Positions 36,589 through 51,207 of a stretch of 64,000 nt of DNA are shown piece after piece. The DNA comes from Shewanella violacea DSS12 (GTDB taxonomy: Bacteria > Pseudomonadota > Gammaproteobacteria > Enterobacterales > Shewanellaceae). A program made the translations under genes and the position numbers. Within the stretch, counting starts at the first letter, position 1, and every line of letters starts with the position of its first letter. Location of the stretch: contig NC_014012.1 in NCBI RefSeq assembly GCF_000091325.1, positions 3,803,685 through 3,867,684 of the forward strand, given 5' to 3'. The notes below the pieces were generated by a model. That model saw only the letters and a program-made list of their open reading frames with translations. It did no database searches and was not told the origin of the DNA.

Positions 36589-37782
36589 TTAGAGTCCCAT
36601 GGCATATTTGAGCACTTGCTTCTTAATCGGCGAGTCTATATTTGCCAGCTTAAGCGCTGCATTCCGTAGCACTTTTAGTGGTAGCAAATCATTGCTGAAT
36701 CCGGCATAAAACAGATCCATCGCCGACATCATCAGTTGGTTATCTCGGTAACGGCGAGATTGGTATTCACTCAATACGCTATTACTCCACCAAACTTCTT
36801 GCTGACTCAGTTTATTCGAAATCACCGAGATCAAGGCGTCGACATCTTTGAAGCCAATATTGACCCCTTGCCCAGCAAGAGGATTAATGGTGTGAGCTGC
36901 GTCACCTAAAATAACCAGATTATCGGAAAAATAGGATTGGGCATGACGTCGGGTTAACTTAAAACTGCCCTTATTGACTACTTCAAACTGTCTGTCTAAT
37001 CGTTCGGGAAAATGCATTTTAATCTGCTGAGCCAGAGCAGCGTTACTCAGTTGCGATAATTGGGCAATTCGACTGGCATCATCGTACCAGACCAGAGAGG
37101 CGTTATTACCCGGCAGGGGGAGCAAAGATCTGGGCCCTTTGGGGGTAAACTGCTGCCAGGTAACATCTTGTTGTTCTAAAGCAGTCTCAATATTGATCAA
37201 CATGGCTGATTGGGCATAATCCCAACCCGTTGAACCTATCCCGGCCCAAGTCCTCACCTGAGAGTTGGCCCCGTCGGCACCAACTAATAGCTTGGCATCT
37301 AATCGCTGACCATTATCTAAGGTCACACAAACCCCATGCTCGGAGCGACTGAAACTGGCTAGACTTCTGGGACAAAGTAACTCGAGATTATCGAGAGACT
37401 CAAACTGCTCCCACAAGGCTAACTGTATCAAACGGTTCTCGACAATATGTCCGAGATGAGAAACACCTAGGCTATCGGCATGAAAACGTGTGATACATCC
37501 CTCTAACTCCCAAGTTTCCAGACCTAAATATGGCGCCCGTCGCATCTGAGTCAAACTTTCCAGCGCACCTAAGTTATCTAGCAACTTCTCAGTGGTGACA
37601 CTGATAGCCGAGACTCTCAAATCGATAGCCTGCTCACTGCTATAGGCTTCGGGTCTGAACGCTTCAATCACGGTTACACTCAAGCCTAGTTGAGCTAAAC
37701 CTATGGCCGTTGCAGCACCTATCATGCCTCCACCTAGGATAACTACATCCTTTGTTGTAATTTCAGTTTGCGATTGACTCAC
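36589..37782 (-). CDS. ubiF: FAD-dependent ubiquinone hydroxylase, UbiF type
   Basis: The 397-residue flavoprotein monooxygenase has the FAD loop VILGGGMIGAATAIGLAQLG at the start, the middle motif GADGANSQVR, and the second FAD motif LGDAAHTINPLAGQGVNIGF. The position directly divergent from miaB matches E. coli ubiF, which hydroxylates 3-demethoxyubiquinol. The UbiH/VisC relatives share these motifs, so the choice of UbiF rests mainly on gene order. Confidence 0.88.
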   Translation of the reverse strand: MSQSQTEITTKDVVILGGGMIGAATAIGLAQLGLSVTVIEAFRPEAYSSEQAIDLRVSAISVTTEKLLDNLGALESLTQMRRAPYLGLETWELEGCITRFHADSLGVSHLGHIVENRLIQLALWEQFESLDNLELLCPRSLASFSRSEHGVCVTLDNGQRLDAKLLVGADGANSQVRTWAGIGSTGWDYAQSAMLINIETALEQQDVTWQQFTPKGPRSLLPLPGNNASLVWYDDASRIAQLSQLSNAALAQQIKMHFPERLDRQFEVVNKGSFKLTRRHAQSYFSDNLVILGDAAHTINPLAGQGVNIGFKDVDALISVISNKLSQQEVWWSNSVLSEYQSRRYRDNQLMMSAMDLFYAGFSNDLLPLKVLRNAALKLANIDSPIKKQVLKYAMGL

Positions 37783-37998
37783 CTAGACTCCTACATATCA
37801 AATAACGATGCCCTAATCACTCATTCTAATTTACAGGCACTAGATAGCCCATCAATCATTTCAAAATTCTTAGATGAGTATGTAAATCTTGCTATAGGTG
37901 AACCACTCATACTTGCTTACAAAACGAACGATTACCACCTAATCTCCTGACTTACACTCAAGCTTGTAAATGAAGCCAATGAGAAGAGTGAGAATACG

Positions 37999-38337
37999 AT
38001 GAAATTTATCACAGCATTTATATTAGTCATGAGCAGCCTGTTACCTACTACAGCAATAGCTGCGCCATCAAGCCCGGCTACAGATAGCAAGGTAATGGAA
38101 GTCATCACTGTAACCTACCGTTCACCTATAGATTATGCCCTATATCAATATACGACGGAACTCTTGGCATATTTCAGGCTGCAAATCCAGGCTGACATTT
38201 ACACTCAGGCTAGATCTGGTTCATTGCAAATGGGCCAATCAATACACAGACAACTTGAGGCAGACAAGTCCGCTTGGATAAACCCTAATACACACACTAG
38301 CTGGCAAGATAAAACTTACAGCCCGCAGTTTTTTTGA
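37999..38337 (+). CDS. Small exported hypothetical protein
   Basis: The 112-residue protein has a clear signal peptide cleaved after AIAA (about residue 22), and a mature part of some 90 residues with no Cys and a Tyr-rich stretch (ITVTYRSPIDYALYQY). I do not recognise a family. The gene lies between ubiF and miaB, which are usually next to each other, and has a GAGAAGAG-like ribosome site at some distance. It is probably a real lineage-specific gene. Confidence 0.6.
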   Translation: MKFITAFILVMSSLLPTTAIAAPSSPATDSKVMEVITVTYRSPIDYALYQYTTELLAYFRLQIQADIYTQARSGSLQMGQSIHRQLEADKSAWINPNTHTSWQDKTYSPQFF

Positions 38338-38426
38338 ATAAATACGCCTAAAAGCTAGCCAGTGACTGACTCAAGAGGTAAAATGTCGCGCTGTTTTTCC
38401 CTTGGTTCCAAGAGTGACATAAACTG

Positions 38427-39851
38427 ATGAGCAAGAAACTCCATATAAAAACCTGGGGCTGTCAGATGAATGAGTATGACTCATCAAAGATGGCCGATCT
38501 GATGGACGAATATAAGGGTTACACCCTGACAGACAACGCTGAAGAAGCCGATGTGCTGTTACTTAATACCTGTTCGATCCGTGAGAAGGCACAGGAAAAA
38601 GTGTTCCATCAACTTGGGCGCTGGAAGAAGTTAAAAGATAAAAACCCGAACCTCATCATAGGTGTCGGTGGCTGTGTTGCGTCTCAAGAAGGCAAGATGA
38701 TCAAAGAACGTGCTAAATGCGTCGATATCATCTTTGGCCCGCAGACCTTGCATCGTCTGCCTGAGATGGTCGATCAGGTCAAACAAGGTGGCAAGGCTGT
38801 TATCGATATCAGCTTCCCGGAAATTGAGAAATTCGACCGACTGCCCGAGCCCAGAGCCGATGGCCCAACCGCCTTCGTTTCTATCATGGAAGGGTGCAGT
38901 AAGTATTGTTCCTTCTGCGTGGTGCCATACACACGCGGCGAAGAGGTGAGTCGCCCGGTAGATGACGTCATCCTGGAAGTGGCTCAGCTTGCCGAGCAAG
39001 GTGTTCGTGAAGTGAATTTACTGGGTCAAAACGTTAATGCGTTTCGCGGCGCAACCCATGACGATGACATCTGTACCTTTGCCGAACTGCTACGTTATAT
39101 CGCCGATATCGACGGTATCGACAGGGTTAGATTTACCACCAGCCATCCCATAGAATTCTCTCAAGACATTATCGATGTCTATGAAGATACACCTGAACTG
39201 GTTAGCTTCCTGCATCTGCCGGTACAATCGGGTTCGGATCATATTCTGACTCAGATGAAGCGTGGCCATATGGCTATCGAATACAAGTCGATCATTCGTC
39301 GTCTGCGTAAGGCGCGTCCAGATATTCAGATCAGCTCAGACTTCATCATAGGTTTCCCTGGGGAATCTAAGCAAGATTTCGCCGACACCATGAAGTTAAT
39401 TGAAGATGTCGCTTTCGATCATAGCTTTAGCTTTATCTATAGCGCACGTCCAGGTACGCCTGCAGCAGATCTGCCAGACGATGTGACTCTGGCTGAGAAA
39501 AAAGAGCGCTTGGCCATCTTGCAAGAGCGTATCACTCAGCAAGCGATGCGTTACAGTCGTCAAATGTTGGGCACTGTTCAGCGCATCCTAGTCGAAGGTC
39601 CTTCGGTGAAAAACCCTATGGAACTAAGGGGCCGCACCGAAACCAGTCGTGTGGTTAACTTCGAAGCCGATCCTAAACACATAGGCAGCTTCGTCGATGT
39701 GGAAATTGTCGATGTTTACACAAACTCACTGCGTGGTACCTTTATCCGCGGCGAAGACGAAATGGACCTACGCCGCTCACTAAGGCCTTCTGATATTGTT
39801 TTGAAACATAAGAAAGACGATGAATTAGGCGTGACACAGTACACACCTTAA
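38427..39851 (+). CDS. miaB: tRNA-2-methylthio-N6-isopentenyladenosine synthase MiaB
   Basis: MiaB is a radical-SAM methylthiotransferase that adds a methylthio group to i6A37 of tRNAs reading UNN codons. The 474-residue protein has the N-terminal cluster Cys residues ([24 protein letters not shown]), the radical SAM motif [17 protein letters not shown] (about residue 155), and a C-terminal TRAM domain. It heads the miaB-phoH-ybeY-corC-lnt run but ends with its own terminator. Confidence 0.97.
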   Translation: MSKKLHIKTWGCQMNEYDSSKMADLMDEYKGYTLTDNAEEADVLLLNTCSIREKAQEKVFHQLGRWKKLKDKNPNLIIGVGGCVASQEGKMIKERAKCVDIIFGPQTLHRLPEMVDQVKQGGKAVIDISFPEIEKFDRLPEPRADGPTAFVSIMEGCSKYCSFCVVPYTRGEEVSRPVDDVILEVAQLAEQGVREVNLLGQNVNAFRGATHDDDICTFAELLRYIADIDGIDRVRFTTSHPIEFSQDIIDVYEDTPELVSFLHLPVQSGSDHILTQMKRGHMAIEYKSIIRRLRKARPDIQISSDFIIGFPGESKQDFADTMKLIEDVAFDHSFSFIYSARPGTPAADLPDDVTLAEKKERLAILQERITQQAMRYSRQMLGTVQRILVEGPSVKNPMELRGRTETSRVVNFEADPKHIGSFVDVEIVDVYTNSLRGTFIRGEDEMDLRRSLRPSDIVLKHKKDDELGVTQYTP

Positions 39852-39871
39852 ACAAAACAAGATAAACCATT

Positions 39872-39898
39872 AAGGCGGCTTCATTGCCGCCTTTTTTA
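39872..39898 (+). terminator. Terminator after miaB
   Basis: The perfect 8-bp stem AAGGCGGC / GCCGCCTT with a 6-base loop and T6 lies 20 bases past the miaB stop. Confidence 0.92.
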
Positions 39899-39986
39899 TC
39901 CGCTTAAATACCATTAGCATTTATCCTTCTGTGCTCGTAAAATGAAACTATAATGACAGCCTAATGATTGCCAATTGGAGCCATTC

Positions 39987-41030
39987 TTGTCTAATAAGTT
40001 AACCACGCTTAATCTCTATCTTGAGCCATCAGATAACCACAGATTGGCATCATTATGTGGGCCTTTCGATGACAATGTTAAGCAACTCGAACGCCGGATC
40101 GGTGTTGAGATAACTTATAGAAACAATCACTTCCAAATTGTTGGCCAAGCGAGAAACTGCCTGACGATTAGTAACCTGCTAAATACTCTCTATGTCGAGA
40201 CTCAACCCATAAGAGGCAAGATACAGGATCTCGATCCCAGTACTGTGCATCTGGCAATACAGGAAGCCGTGTCTCTGGAATCCGAAGTACCTCGGGATGA
40301 TAAAGCCTTCTATATCAAGACCAAGCGCGGCGTGATCAAGCCTCGAACTCCGAATCAGAGTGATTATGTCGCTAATATAATGCGCCACGATATCACCTTC
40401 GGTGTTGGCCCAGCCGGTACAGGTAAGACCTATCTGGCGGTAGCGGCAGCTGTTGATGCCCTGGAACGTCAAGAAGTGCGTCGTATTCTACTTACTCGCC
40501 CCGCAGTCGAAGCCGGTGAAAAGTTAGGTTTCTTACCTGGGGATCTGAGCCAGAAGGTCGATCCTTACTTGCGTCCTCTCTATGACGCCCTATTCGAGAT
40601 GATGGGATTCGAGAAGGTTGAACGTCTGATAGAAAAAAATATTATCGAGGTCGCTCCACTCGCCTATATGCGTGGTCGAACTCTCAATGATGCCTTCATC
40701 ATCTTAGATGAGAGTCAAAATACCACCTTAGAACAGATGAAGATGTTCTTAACCCGTATCGGATTCAACTCGCGAGCAGTTATCACAGGCGATATAACTC
40801 AGATCGATCTACCCAAGAGTCAAAAATCGGGTCTGCGCCACGCCATAGAGGTTCTCAGCAAGGTAGAGGAGATTAGTTTCAACTTCTTCCAGGCTAAGGA
40901 TGTAGTTCGCCATCCCGTCGTGGCTCGAATAGTCGAAGCTTACGAAGAGCATGAGCAGCAAGTCCAACAAGCCAAAGCAAAACGTGACCACCAATATAAG
41001 CTTCAGGAAACCAAGGTAAATGAGTCTTAA
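39987..41030 (+). CDS. ybeZ: PhoH-like ATPase (YbeZ)
   Basis: The start is set at TTG 39987, six bases after GGAG; a TTG at 39975 would add four residues. The 347-residue protein has an N-terminal KH-like region and a PhoH P-loop domain with [20 protein letters not shown] and the Walker [11 protein letters not shown]. YbeZ-type ATPases work with the endoribonuclease YbeY in rRNA maturation; the ybeY gene overlaps its 3' end by 11 bases, supporting a joint function. Confidence 0.93.
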   Translation: MSNKLTTLNLYLEPSDNHRLASLCGPFDDNVKQLERRIGVEITYRNNHFQIVGQARNCLTISNLLNTLYVETQPIRGKIQDLDPSTVHLAIQEAVSLESEVPRDDKAFYIKTKRGVIKPRTPNQSDYVANIMRHDITFGVGPAGTGKTYLAVAAAVDALERQEVRRILLTRPAVEAGEKLGFLPGDLSQKVDPYLRPLYDALFEMMGFEKVERLIEKNIIEVAPLAYMRGRTLNDAFIILDESQNTTLEQMKMFLTRIGFNSRAVITGDITQIDLPKSQKSGLRHAIEVLSKVEEISFNFFQAKDVVRHPVVARIVEAYEEHEQQVQQAKAKRDHQYKLQETKVNES

Positions 41031-41496
41031 TCATAAAAATCTCGAGTTAGAACTCGATCTACAAATCGCCATAGATAATAAATCACTGCCATCTCGAGAA
41101 GATTTTGAGCTTTGGGTTCACAGTGCTCTCAGAGATACCATGACTCAAGCCGAGTTAACCATTAGAATAGTCGACAAAGCTGAGAGTCAAACGCTCAATA
41201 GTAGCTATAGAGGAAAAGATAAGCCGACCAATGTGCTCTCTTTTCCTTTCGAGGCACCACCCGAGATTGATATCCCTCTCTTGGGCGATCTTGTAATCTG
41301 TGCTCCTGTGGTGGAGTTCGAGGCTAAACAGCAAAATAAAAGCTTAAAAGCCCACTGGGCCCACATGGTTGTACATGGTTGTCTGCATCTGCTAGGGTAT
41401 GATCATATCCAAGATGCCGAAGCAGAAGAAATGGAGTCTTTAGAGACTCAACTTATTGAAAAACTAGGATTTAACAATCCTTACAAGGAGCAATAA
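41020..41496 (+). CDS. ybeY: Endoribonuclease YbeY, rRNA maturation factor
   Basis: YbeY is a metal-dependent RNase involved in 16S rRNA 3' end maturation and ribosome quality control. The 158-residue protein shows the signature [13 protein letters not shown] (three His for zinc) and TNVLSFPFE. The gene overlaps ybeZ by 11 bases and is followed by corC after 50 bases. Confidence 0.96.
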   Translation: MSLNHKNLELELDLQIAIDNKSLPSREDFELWVHSALRDTMTQAELTIRIVDKAESQTLNSSYRGKDKPTNVLSFPFEAPPEIDIPLLGDLVICAPVVEFEAKQQNKSLKAHWAHMVVHGCLHLLGYDHIQDAEAEEMESLETQLIEKLGFNNPYKEQ

Positions 41497-41546
41497 TTGG
41501 CCTTTTTATCCATCTTTTTGATAGGATTTCAGGCTAGGAAAACACT

Positions 41547-42422
41547 ATGAGTGACGATATCCCCCCGAGTACCAACGCCCAGAAGAAGGGCTGGTTTGAT
41601 AAAGTAAGTCAGTTATTTCAGGGCGAACCCAAAAATCGCAATGATCTTGTTGATGTTATTCACGATGCAGAGCAACGTGAAGTCATCTCAGAAGACACAC
41701 GCGAGATGATCAAGGGTGTATTAGAAGTCTCAGATCTTAGAGTTCGAGACATCATGATCCCCAGAGCTCAAATAGTCGCACTGCAGATCGATGATACGGT
41801 AGAAGAGCTACTCTCTACAGTTATTAGTTCAGCACATTCACGTTTTCCCGTCGTAAATGAAGATAAAGATCATATCGAAGGCATCTTGCTGGCAAAAGAT
41901 CTCCTCAAATACGGATTTAAAAACAACGATGAACCTTTCACGCTCGGCCAAGTCATTCGCCCCGCTGTCGTTGTTCCCGAGAGTAAACGTGTCGATGTAC
42001 TCCTCAAAGAATTCCGTTCCCAACGTTATCATATGGCCATAGTGGTCGATGAATACGGTGGAGTATCGGGTCTGGTCACCATCGAAGATATCCTCGAAGA
42101 GATCGTGGGTGAGATAGAAGATGAATTTGACCACGATTCAGCCAAAGATACCGAGATCCGCAAGGTGGGCAAGCAGGTCTATATGATCAAGGCCTTGACC
42201 CCTATTGAAGATTTTAATGATGAATTTAAGACTCAATTTAGTGATGAAGAATTTGATACCGTTGGCGGTCTGGTCTCACATGCATTTGGCCACCTACCGG
42301 AACGTAATGAAAAGGTCATCATAGATGGCATAGAGTTTAAGGTCATCAGCGCCGATACACGCCGATTACTTCAGCTAAGAGTCAAACTTCCCGATCCTAA
42401 TGCCGCAGAGAAGACAGCCTAA
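41547..42422 (+). CDS. corC: CorC/YbeX-type CBS-domain protein
   Basis: The 291-residue cytoplasmic protein has two CBS domains (about residues 75-185, with RVRDIMIPRAQIV and VVDEYGGVSGLVTIEDILEE) and a C-terminal CorC_HlyC domain (about 205-285, DEEFDTVGGLVSHAFGHLP). The family is linked to magnesium/cobalt efflux and, by gene order, to ribosome metabolism with ybeY. It lies between ybeY and lnt as in E. coli. Confidence 0.94.
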   Translation: MSDDIPPSTNAQKKGWFDKVSQLFQGEPKNRNDLVDVIHDAEQREVISEDTREMIKGVLEVSDLRVRDIMIPRAQIVALQIDDTVEELLSTVISSAHSRFPVVNEDKDHIEGILLAKDLLKYGFKNNDEPFTLGQVIRPAVVVPESKRVDVLLKEFRSQRYHMAIVVDEYGGVSGLVTIEDILEEIVGEIEDEFDHDSAKDTEIRKVGKQVYMIKALTPIEDFNDEFKTQFSDEEFDTVGGLVSHAFGHLPERNEKVIIDGIEFKVISADTRRLLQLRVKLPDPNAAEKTA

Positions 42423-42471
42423 ACAAGCGCTATCGACTCGAAATACGGTGATTTTATATGATGAGGCTTAA

Positions 42472-44019
42472 ATGCTGAATAAACTTCGGGCATTTGCCCA
42501 TCATGAAAAAATACGTCTGGTACTGGCATATCTTGCCGGTGCCAGCACGGCACTCGCCTTTGCCCCTTATGGCTTATGGCCTATCTATCTTCTTGCTACC
42601 GTCTTCGCACTGCATCAGAGCAGTGGCTTATCCGCCAGAGCCGGATTAACATATTGGCTAACCTTTGGTTTTGGCTGCTTCTCCATCGGCATTAGTTGGA
42701 TACATGTCAGCATGTCCACCTATGGCGGCATACCGTTAATCGCTTCTATGGGCCTGATGGCGCTACTCGCCTTATATCTTGCTATTTACCCGGCATTAAC
42801 CGGTTATTTACTGCAAAAATTATCACCCACGACATCCATAATGAGAAACATCATCTTATTTCCTGCGTTATGGACCTTAACCGAATGGCTAAGAGGCTGG
42901 GTGTTGACTGGCTTCCCTTGGCTCTGGGCAGGCTATTCTCAGACAGAAGGACCGATTAAAGTACTCGCCAGTGTCATAGGCGCGCTAGGTTTAAGTTTTG
43001 TATTGGCATTAGTTGCTGGGGGATTTGCCCTGTGTTTGCAAAAACGTTGGCGCCCAATTGTTATTATTTTACCTCTGCTGGGATTAGCCACCTATCTATC
43101 CCCCATGCTGTCTAGCGTCGAACCCGATGGCAAAACAGTCAAGGTGGCCCTAATACAGGGAAACATCCCTCAAACGATGAAATGGGAACCCGAAGCACTT
43201 TGGCCTACCATGAGTAAGTACATGGATCTTTCTCGTCCGCTGCTAGATGCAGATATCATTATCTGGCCCGAAGCTGCAATCCCAGCCCCTGAATATATGG
43301 TGTCTGAATTTCTCGATAATGCCAATAAGGTCGCGAACCTCAACAACAGTGCCATCATTACTGGCATTATCAGCCATCAAGAAGACAGCTTCTACAATTC
43401 GCTTATCGTACTCGGCAACCACAATGATAAACATCAGAGCCAAGCTGACTACACAGGAAATGGCAGCAACGAGTTTAAGAAACACCACCTATTACCGATA
43501 GGAGAATTCGTCCCCTTCGAGTCTCTGCTAAGGCCCATAGCACCGCTTTTTAACTTGCCCATGTCTTCGTTTAGTCGAGGTGCCTATAAACAGCCTAACC
43601 TGAATGCACTTGGTCACCAGATAGCCCCCGCCATCTGCTACGAGATAGCCTTTCCAGAACAGTTAAGAGCCAATGTCAATGAGGGAACTGAGCTGCTACT
43701 GACCGTTTCTAACGATGCCTGGTTTGGCAGTTCCAACGGGCCGCTGCAACATATGGAAATAGCCCAGATGCGTTCAATCGAACTTGGCAGGCCATTAGTT
43801 CGAGCCACTAACAATGGTGTCACCGCTGTTGTCGATGAGCGAGGTAATATCACCCACAAGTTACCTCAATTCGAAACAGGAGTTCTGGTGGCCGATATTT
43901 CCTTGATGAAGGGGAAAACCTGGTTCTTTAAATGGGGACAATGGCCGATAATCATCTTATCCGCTCTATTGTTGGGGCTGGCAATCATACGCAGGCCTAA
44001 GCTTTCTAGAGCTCAATAA
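42472..44019 (+). CDS. lnt: Apolipoprotein N-acyltransferase
   Basis: Lnt adds the third acyl chain to lipoproteins at the outer face of the inner membrane. The 515-residue protein has several N-terminal membrane helices, then a nitrilase-like domain with the catalytic triad segments IIWPEAAIP (Glu), KKHHLLPIGEFVPFE (Lys) and ICYEIAFPE (Cys), and a final helix. It closes the conserved ybeZ-ybeY-corC-lnt operon. Confidence 0.96.
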   Translation: MLNKLRAFAHHEKIRLVLAYLAGASTALAFAPYGLWPIYLLATVFALHQSSGLSARAGLTYWLTFGFGCFSIGISWIHVSMSTYGGIPLIASMGLMALLALYLAIYPALTGYLLQKLSPTTSIMRNIILFPALWTLTEWLRGWVLTGFPWLWAGYSQTEGPIKVLASVIGALGLSFVLALVAGGFALCLQKRWRPIVIILPLLGLATYLSPMLSSVEPDGKTVKVALIQGNIPQTMKWEPEALWPTMSKYMDLSRPLLDADIIIWPEAAIPAPEYMVSEFLDNANKVANLNNSAIITGIISHQEDSFYNSLIVLGNHNDKHQSQADYTGNGSNEFKKHHLLPIGEFVPFESLLRPIAPLFNLPMSSFSRGAYKQPNLNALGHQIAPAICYEIAFPEQLRANVNEGTELLLTVSNDAWFGSSNGPLQHMEIAQMRSIELGRPLVRATNNGVTAVVDERGNITHKLPQFETGVLVADISLMKGKTWFFKWGQWPIIILSALLLGLAIIRRPKLSRAQ

Positions 44020-47124
<3,105 letters not shown>

Positions 47125-47164
47125 ACAACTGAAAAGCCTTTAATTGTTTATTTAACGCTCACAA

Positions 47165-47196
47165 AAGATACCAGTCGGCTTGCCGACTGGTATCTT
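47165..47196 (+). terminator. Terminator after the GH63 gene
   Basis: A perfect 15-bp stem AAGATACCAGTCGGC and its complement with a 2-base spacer. The T-run is short, but the stem is very stable. The other bases of 47125-47402 show no gene. Confidence 0.75.
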
Positions 47197-47402
47197 GAAT
47201 AATGCGTCTAAATAACAGATTTCAAAGCCTTCAATAAACACGCTTCACCACAGTAAATGCAGCCTAGCTTCCCGCTCACCAAACAAATGAGTTATTAGAA
47301 CCTTATCAAGCCTATTTCAGCTCAAAAAACTATAGATTTAACACCATAGATATAAATAAGATACTAGCCATTACTTACATAATCTAAGGACTGCTAATCT
47401 TA

Positions 47403-47903
47403 CTAAGGTGCCAACGCCTCGCGGGTAAAGTCACTCTTATCACATTTAGGACAATCAGTAATAACCCCGGGGAATTCGATCCTCATCTGGTGGCCGCAGT
47501 GGGTACACACCATATTACCCTGGTTGACGATTTCACCACTTTGATAATGACCCTGATGTTTAAAATCCTGCAAGACTTCATGCCACTCGATCTGACTTCT
47601 GTCCGTAATACTGCTTAGCCAATGCCAAAGAGCATTCTCTACTGTGATAAGAGTCGGACTGTGACTCAGATCTAAATCATTTTTATCATGAAGAAAATTG
47701 GCTATGTCACGTTTTAAAAATTGTTCGACTAACGCTAGCTCATTATCCTTAGCTCGGTCTTTGATAGACAGGAACTCTTTACTATTAGTGACCACATGTA
47801 ATAACTCTTTTATAGTTATAGAGTTATCATCAGAATAATCAGATTTAACTTGTGTCAAAAGCGCCTCGTAAAGCGATAGTAGCTCAGTACTTCTCTTACT
47901 CAT
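47403..47903 (-). CDS. ybeL: YbeL/DUF1451 zinc-ribbon protein
   Basis: The 166-residue protein is helical in its first 110 residues and ends in a zinc ribbon with two Cys pairs, VCTHCGH and ITDCPKCDKS. It matches the YbeL (DUF1451) family of unknown function, found next to leuS in E. coli as here. It is divergent from leuS across about 120 bp. Confidence 0.88.
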   Translation of the reverse strand: MSKRSTELLSLYEALLTQVKSDYSDDNSITIKELLHVVTNSKEFLSIKDRAKDNELALVEQFLKRDIANFLHDKNDLDLSHSPTLITVENALWHWLSSITDRSQIEWHEVLQDFKHQGHYQSGEIVNQGNMVCTHCGHQMRIEFPGVITDCPKCDKSDFTREALAP

Positions 47904-48022
47904 CTTAAATACTCCTCATCCGAACCTTTTTAATGACTCACTTCTAGTTTATTCTATGCAGATCTAACTCGCGTATAAAGTGCGCAAGATCAAATAATGG
48001 GCCCCATGGCCGGGAAATATTG

Positions 48023-50614
48023 ATGCAAGAGCAATATCAGCCTTCAGAAATTGAAGCTAAAGTGCAGAAGCACTGGCAAGACGAGAAAACATTTGAAGTC
48101 ACCGAAGATGAGAACAAAGAGAAGTTTTACTGTCTCGCCATGTTCCCATACCCTTCTGGTCGGCTGCATATGGGTCATGTACGTAACTACACAATAGGTG
48201 ACGTAATAGCCCGTTACCAGCGATTACAGGGAAAAAATGTATTACAGCCTATCGGCTGGGACTCATTTGGTCTGCCCGCTGAAAATGCTGCCATCAAGAA
48301 TAATACGGCTCCAGCCCCTTGGACTTACGAAAATATCGATTACATGAAGAACCAGCTAAAGATGCTGGGATTCGGTTACGACTGGAGTCGTGAAATCGCA
48401 ACTTGTACCCCAGAATACTACCGTTGGGAACAATGGTTCTTCACCAAGCTATTTGAAAAAGGCCTGGTTTATAAGAAGACCTCATCGGTTAACTGGTGCC
48501 CTAATGACGAAACTGTGCTGGCTAACGAGCAGGTTATCGATGGTTGTTGCTGGCGCTGTGACACTGTGGTCGAGCAAAAAGAGATCCCTCAATGGTTTAT
48601 TAAGATCACCGAGTATGCCGATGAGCTACTAACGGATCTCGACCAACTCGATGAGTGGCCTGAACAGGTCAAGACCATGCAGCGTAACTGGATAGGTCGC
48701 AGCGAAGGCATAGAGATGACCTTCAAGGTTGTCGATAGCGAAGAGAGCTTCGATATCTATACCACGCGTCCTGATACTGTTATGGGTGTGACCTATGTTG
48801 CTATCGCAGCGGGCCATCCTCTCGCAGCACAAGCTGCGGTCAATAATCCCGAGCTTGCCGCATTTATCGAAGAATGTAAGAACGCCGACACCACGGAAGC
48901 CGCTATGGCTGCCATGGAAAAGAAAGGCGTAGCTACAGGCCTTTACGCCACTCACCCTCTGACTGGCAAGCAAGTGCCTATCTGGGCAGCTAACTTCGTA
49001 TTGATGAATTATGGCACTGGCGCCGTGATGTCTGTACCGGCTCACGATCAACGTGATTATGAATTTGCCATTAAATATGGCTTAGCCATAGAAGGCGTCA
49101 TTAAGCCAAGCGATAGCGAACTGGATATCAGCGAAGTCGCCTATACAGAAAAAGGCATAGTGTTTAATTCTGGAGACGCTTTCCCCGAGCTTGATGGGTT
49201 GGATTTCCAGGGTGCGTTCGACGCCATAGATACAAGATTAACAGCTGAAGGCAAAGGTAAGCGTCAGGTTAACTTCCGTCTACGAGACTGGGGTGTTTCC
49301 CGTCAACGTTATTGGGGTGCTCCTATCCCTATGATGACACTTGCCGATGGCACTGTGGTAGCAACGCCAGAAGATCAACTACCGGTTATCTTGCCGGAAG
49401 ATGTGGTAATGGATGGCATACAGAGCCCAATCAAGGCTGACAAAGAGTGGGCTAAGACTACATACAAGGGTGAAGAAGCCTTCAAAGAGACTGATACCTT
49501 CGACACCTTTATGGAATCATCTTGGTACTATGCTCGCTACTGTAGCCCCCATGCAGATCAGATGCTAGATCCGGCTAAGGCCAACTACTGGCTACCCGTT
49601 GATCAGTATATCGGTGGCATCGAGCATGCATGTATGCACTTGCTCTACTTCCGCTTCTTCCACAAGTTACTAAGAGATATCGGCTTAGTCGATTCTGACG
49701 AGCCAGCAAAACGCTTACTCACTCAAGGCATGGTGTTGGCAGATGCCTTCTACTATAACAATGAGAGAGGCGCTCGCGTCTGGGTGGCACCGTCTGATGT
49801 GACTGTTCAGGAAACTGACGATAAGGGCCGTATCCTTAAAGCCATAGACAAGGATGGCAACGAACTCGTCTATACTGGCATGAGCAAGATGTCTAAGTCT
49901 AAGAACAACGGCATAGACCCTCAAGAGATGGTCGATAAATTTGGTGCCGATACCGTTCGCTTATTCATGATGTTTGCTGCGCCACCTGAGTTAACCTTAG
50001 AGTGGCAAGAGTCGAGTGTCGAAGGTGCTCATCGTTTTATCAAGCGTCTTTGGAAACTGGCTCACGACCACATAGCTAAAGGGCCGACTGCCGAACTTGA
50101 TATCAAGTCTCTCGATGCTAAGCAGAAAGAACTGCGTCGTGAGTTGCACAAGACAATCGTCAAGGTTACCGACGATATCGAACGTCGTCAGATGTTCAAC
50201 ACAGCGATTGCTTCTATCATGGAGCTAATGAACCGATTACTGAAGGCGCCTCAGGAGTCAGAGCAAGATCGTGCTCTGTTAAATGAAGCACTCTCGGCCG
50301 TGGTTCGTCTACTTTACCCTATCATTCCTCACACTAGTTTCAGCCTATGGAATGAGTTAGGTAATCCAGAAGCAATCGAAGATGTATTGTGGCCAAAAGC
50401 CGATGAGTCTGCACTTGTGGAAGACCGTAAACTGATCATAGTACAGGTCAACGGTAAGCTTAGAGCAAAAATTACTGTCCCAGCCGATGCAACTAAAGAA
50501 GCAGTTGAAGAGCAAGGACTTGCGGAAGAAGGTGTGCTTAAACACACCGAAGGTAAGACGATTCGCAAGATCATCTATATACAGGGCAAGTTGCTCAACA
50601 TAGTGGCTAACTAA
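48023..50614 (+). CDS. leuS: Leucyl-tRNA synthetase
   Basis: LeuS charges tRNA-Leu. The 863-residue protein starts [11 protein letters not shown], as in E. coli, so the ATG 48023 is preferred over TTG 48020. The class I motifs are [17 protein letters not shown] (HIGH, about residue 40) and [11 protein letters not shown] (KMSKS, about 620). The zinc region ([21 protein letters not shown]) and the editing domain are present. It is followed by lptE at 31 bp. Confidence 0.97.
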   Translation: MQEQYQPSEIEAKVQKHWQDEKTFEVTEDENKEKFYCLAMFPYPSGRLHMGHVRNYTIGDVIARYQRLQGKNVLQPIGWDSFGLPAENAAIKNNTAPAPWTYENIDYMKNQLKMLGFGYDWSREIATCTPEYYRWEQWFFTKLFEKGLVYKKTSSVNWCPNDETVLANEQVIDGCCWRCDTVVEQKEIPQWFIKITEYADELLTDLDQLDEWPEQVKTMQRNWIGRSEGIEMTFKVVDSEESFDIYTTRPDTVMGVTYVAIAAGHPLAAQAAVNNPELAAFIEECKNADTTEAAMAAMEKKGVATGLYATHPLTGKQVPIWAANFVLMNYGTGAVMSVPAHDQRDYEFAIKYGLAIEGVIKPSDSELDISEVAYTEKGIVFNSGDAFPELDGLDFQGAFDAIDTRLTAEGKGKRQVNFRLRDWGVSRQRYWGAPIPMMTLADGTVVATPEDQLPVILPEDVVMDGIQSPIKADKEWAKTTYKGEEAFKETDTFDTFMESSWYYARYCSPHADQMLDPAKANYWLPVDQYIGGIEHACMHLLYFRFFHKLLRDIGLVDSDEPAKRLLTQGMVLADAFYYNNERGARVWVAPSDVTVQETDDKGRILKAIDKDGNELVYTGMSKMSKSKNNGIDPQEMVDKFGADTVRLFMMFAAPPELTLEWQESSVEGAHRFIKRLWKLAHDHIAKGPTAELDIKSLDAKQKELRRELHKTIVKVTDDIERRQMFNTAIASIMELMNRLLKAPQESEQDRALLNEALSAVVRLLYPIIPHTSFSLWNELGNPEAIEDVLWPKADESALVEDRKLIIVQVNGKLRAKITVPADATKEAVEEQGLAEEGVLKHTEGKTIRKIIYIQGKLLNIVAN

Positions 50615-50645
50615 GCACCTACTAAAAGGAAACAATGCCAAGCCT

Positions 50646-51140
50646 ATGCTTATTAAACGCATATGTTTCGCAATAGCGGCACTGAGCATTATGCTCAGTG
50701 CCGGTTGCGGCTTTAAACTACAGGGCAACTACTCGATACCTGAGCAGTTACAGACCCTGCACCTAACGAGTCAAGATGAGTACAGTGAACTGACTCGCCT
50801 GGTTCGCGAACGTCTACGTCTGCACAGTATTGCCTTAGTCGATGCCAGTGATGACACTCCGACATTGCGTATTTTGCACGACTCATTAGAGAGAACTACT
50901 CTCTCCCTTTATCCCACAGGAAATGTGGCTGAATATGAGCTGACCTACCATGTGACCTTTGCCCTACGTTTACCTCAAGGTGAGGCTCAGGAGTTCGACA
51001 TAGATATTCATCGCGATTATCTCGACGATCCTAGAACCGCATTAGCCAAGAGTCGGGAAATGGAAATATTGCTAAAAGAGATGCGTAATCAGGCTGCCGA
51101 TCAGATGATCCAAACCCTTGCTTCCATCGAGATTAAATGA
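50646..51140 (+). CDS. lptE: LPS-assembly lipoprotein LptE
   Basis: LptE is the outer-membrane lipoprotein plug of the LptD LPS translocon. The 164-residue protein has a lipoprotein signal with lipobox LSAGC and the family start GCGFKLQGNYSIPEQLQTL. Order leuS-lptE-holA-nadD is the conserved enterobacterial order. Confidence 0.94.
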   Translation: MLIKRICFAIAALSIMLSAGCGFKLQGNYSIPEQLQTLHLTSQDEYSELTRLVRERLRLHSIALVDASDDTPTLRILHDSLERTTLSLYPTGNVAEYELTYHVTFALRLPQGEAQEFDIDIHRDYLDDPRTALAKSREMEILLKEMRNQAADQMIQTLASIEIK

Positions 51141-51158
51141 TGCTGATTTCAGCATCAT
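51137..51158. other. Perfect 22-bp palindrome over the lptE stop codon
   Basis: ATGATGCTGA and TCAGCATCAT pair around a TT centre. The left arm includes the lptE TGA stop (51138-51140). No T-run follows, so it may be a transcript-stabilising hairpin rather than a terminator. Confidence 0.55.
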
Positions 51159-51207
51159 TAGGCCATAGAATCCCAGTGTATCAATTACCTCATCTCGAGG
51201 TATTTTG

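Noticed and set aside
37768..37950. 60-codon frame overlapping the ubiF start
   Set aside because: It overlaps ubiF divergently, has no ribosome site, and low complexity of the match to any known protein.
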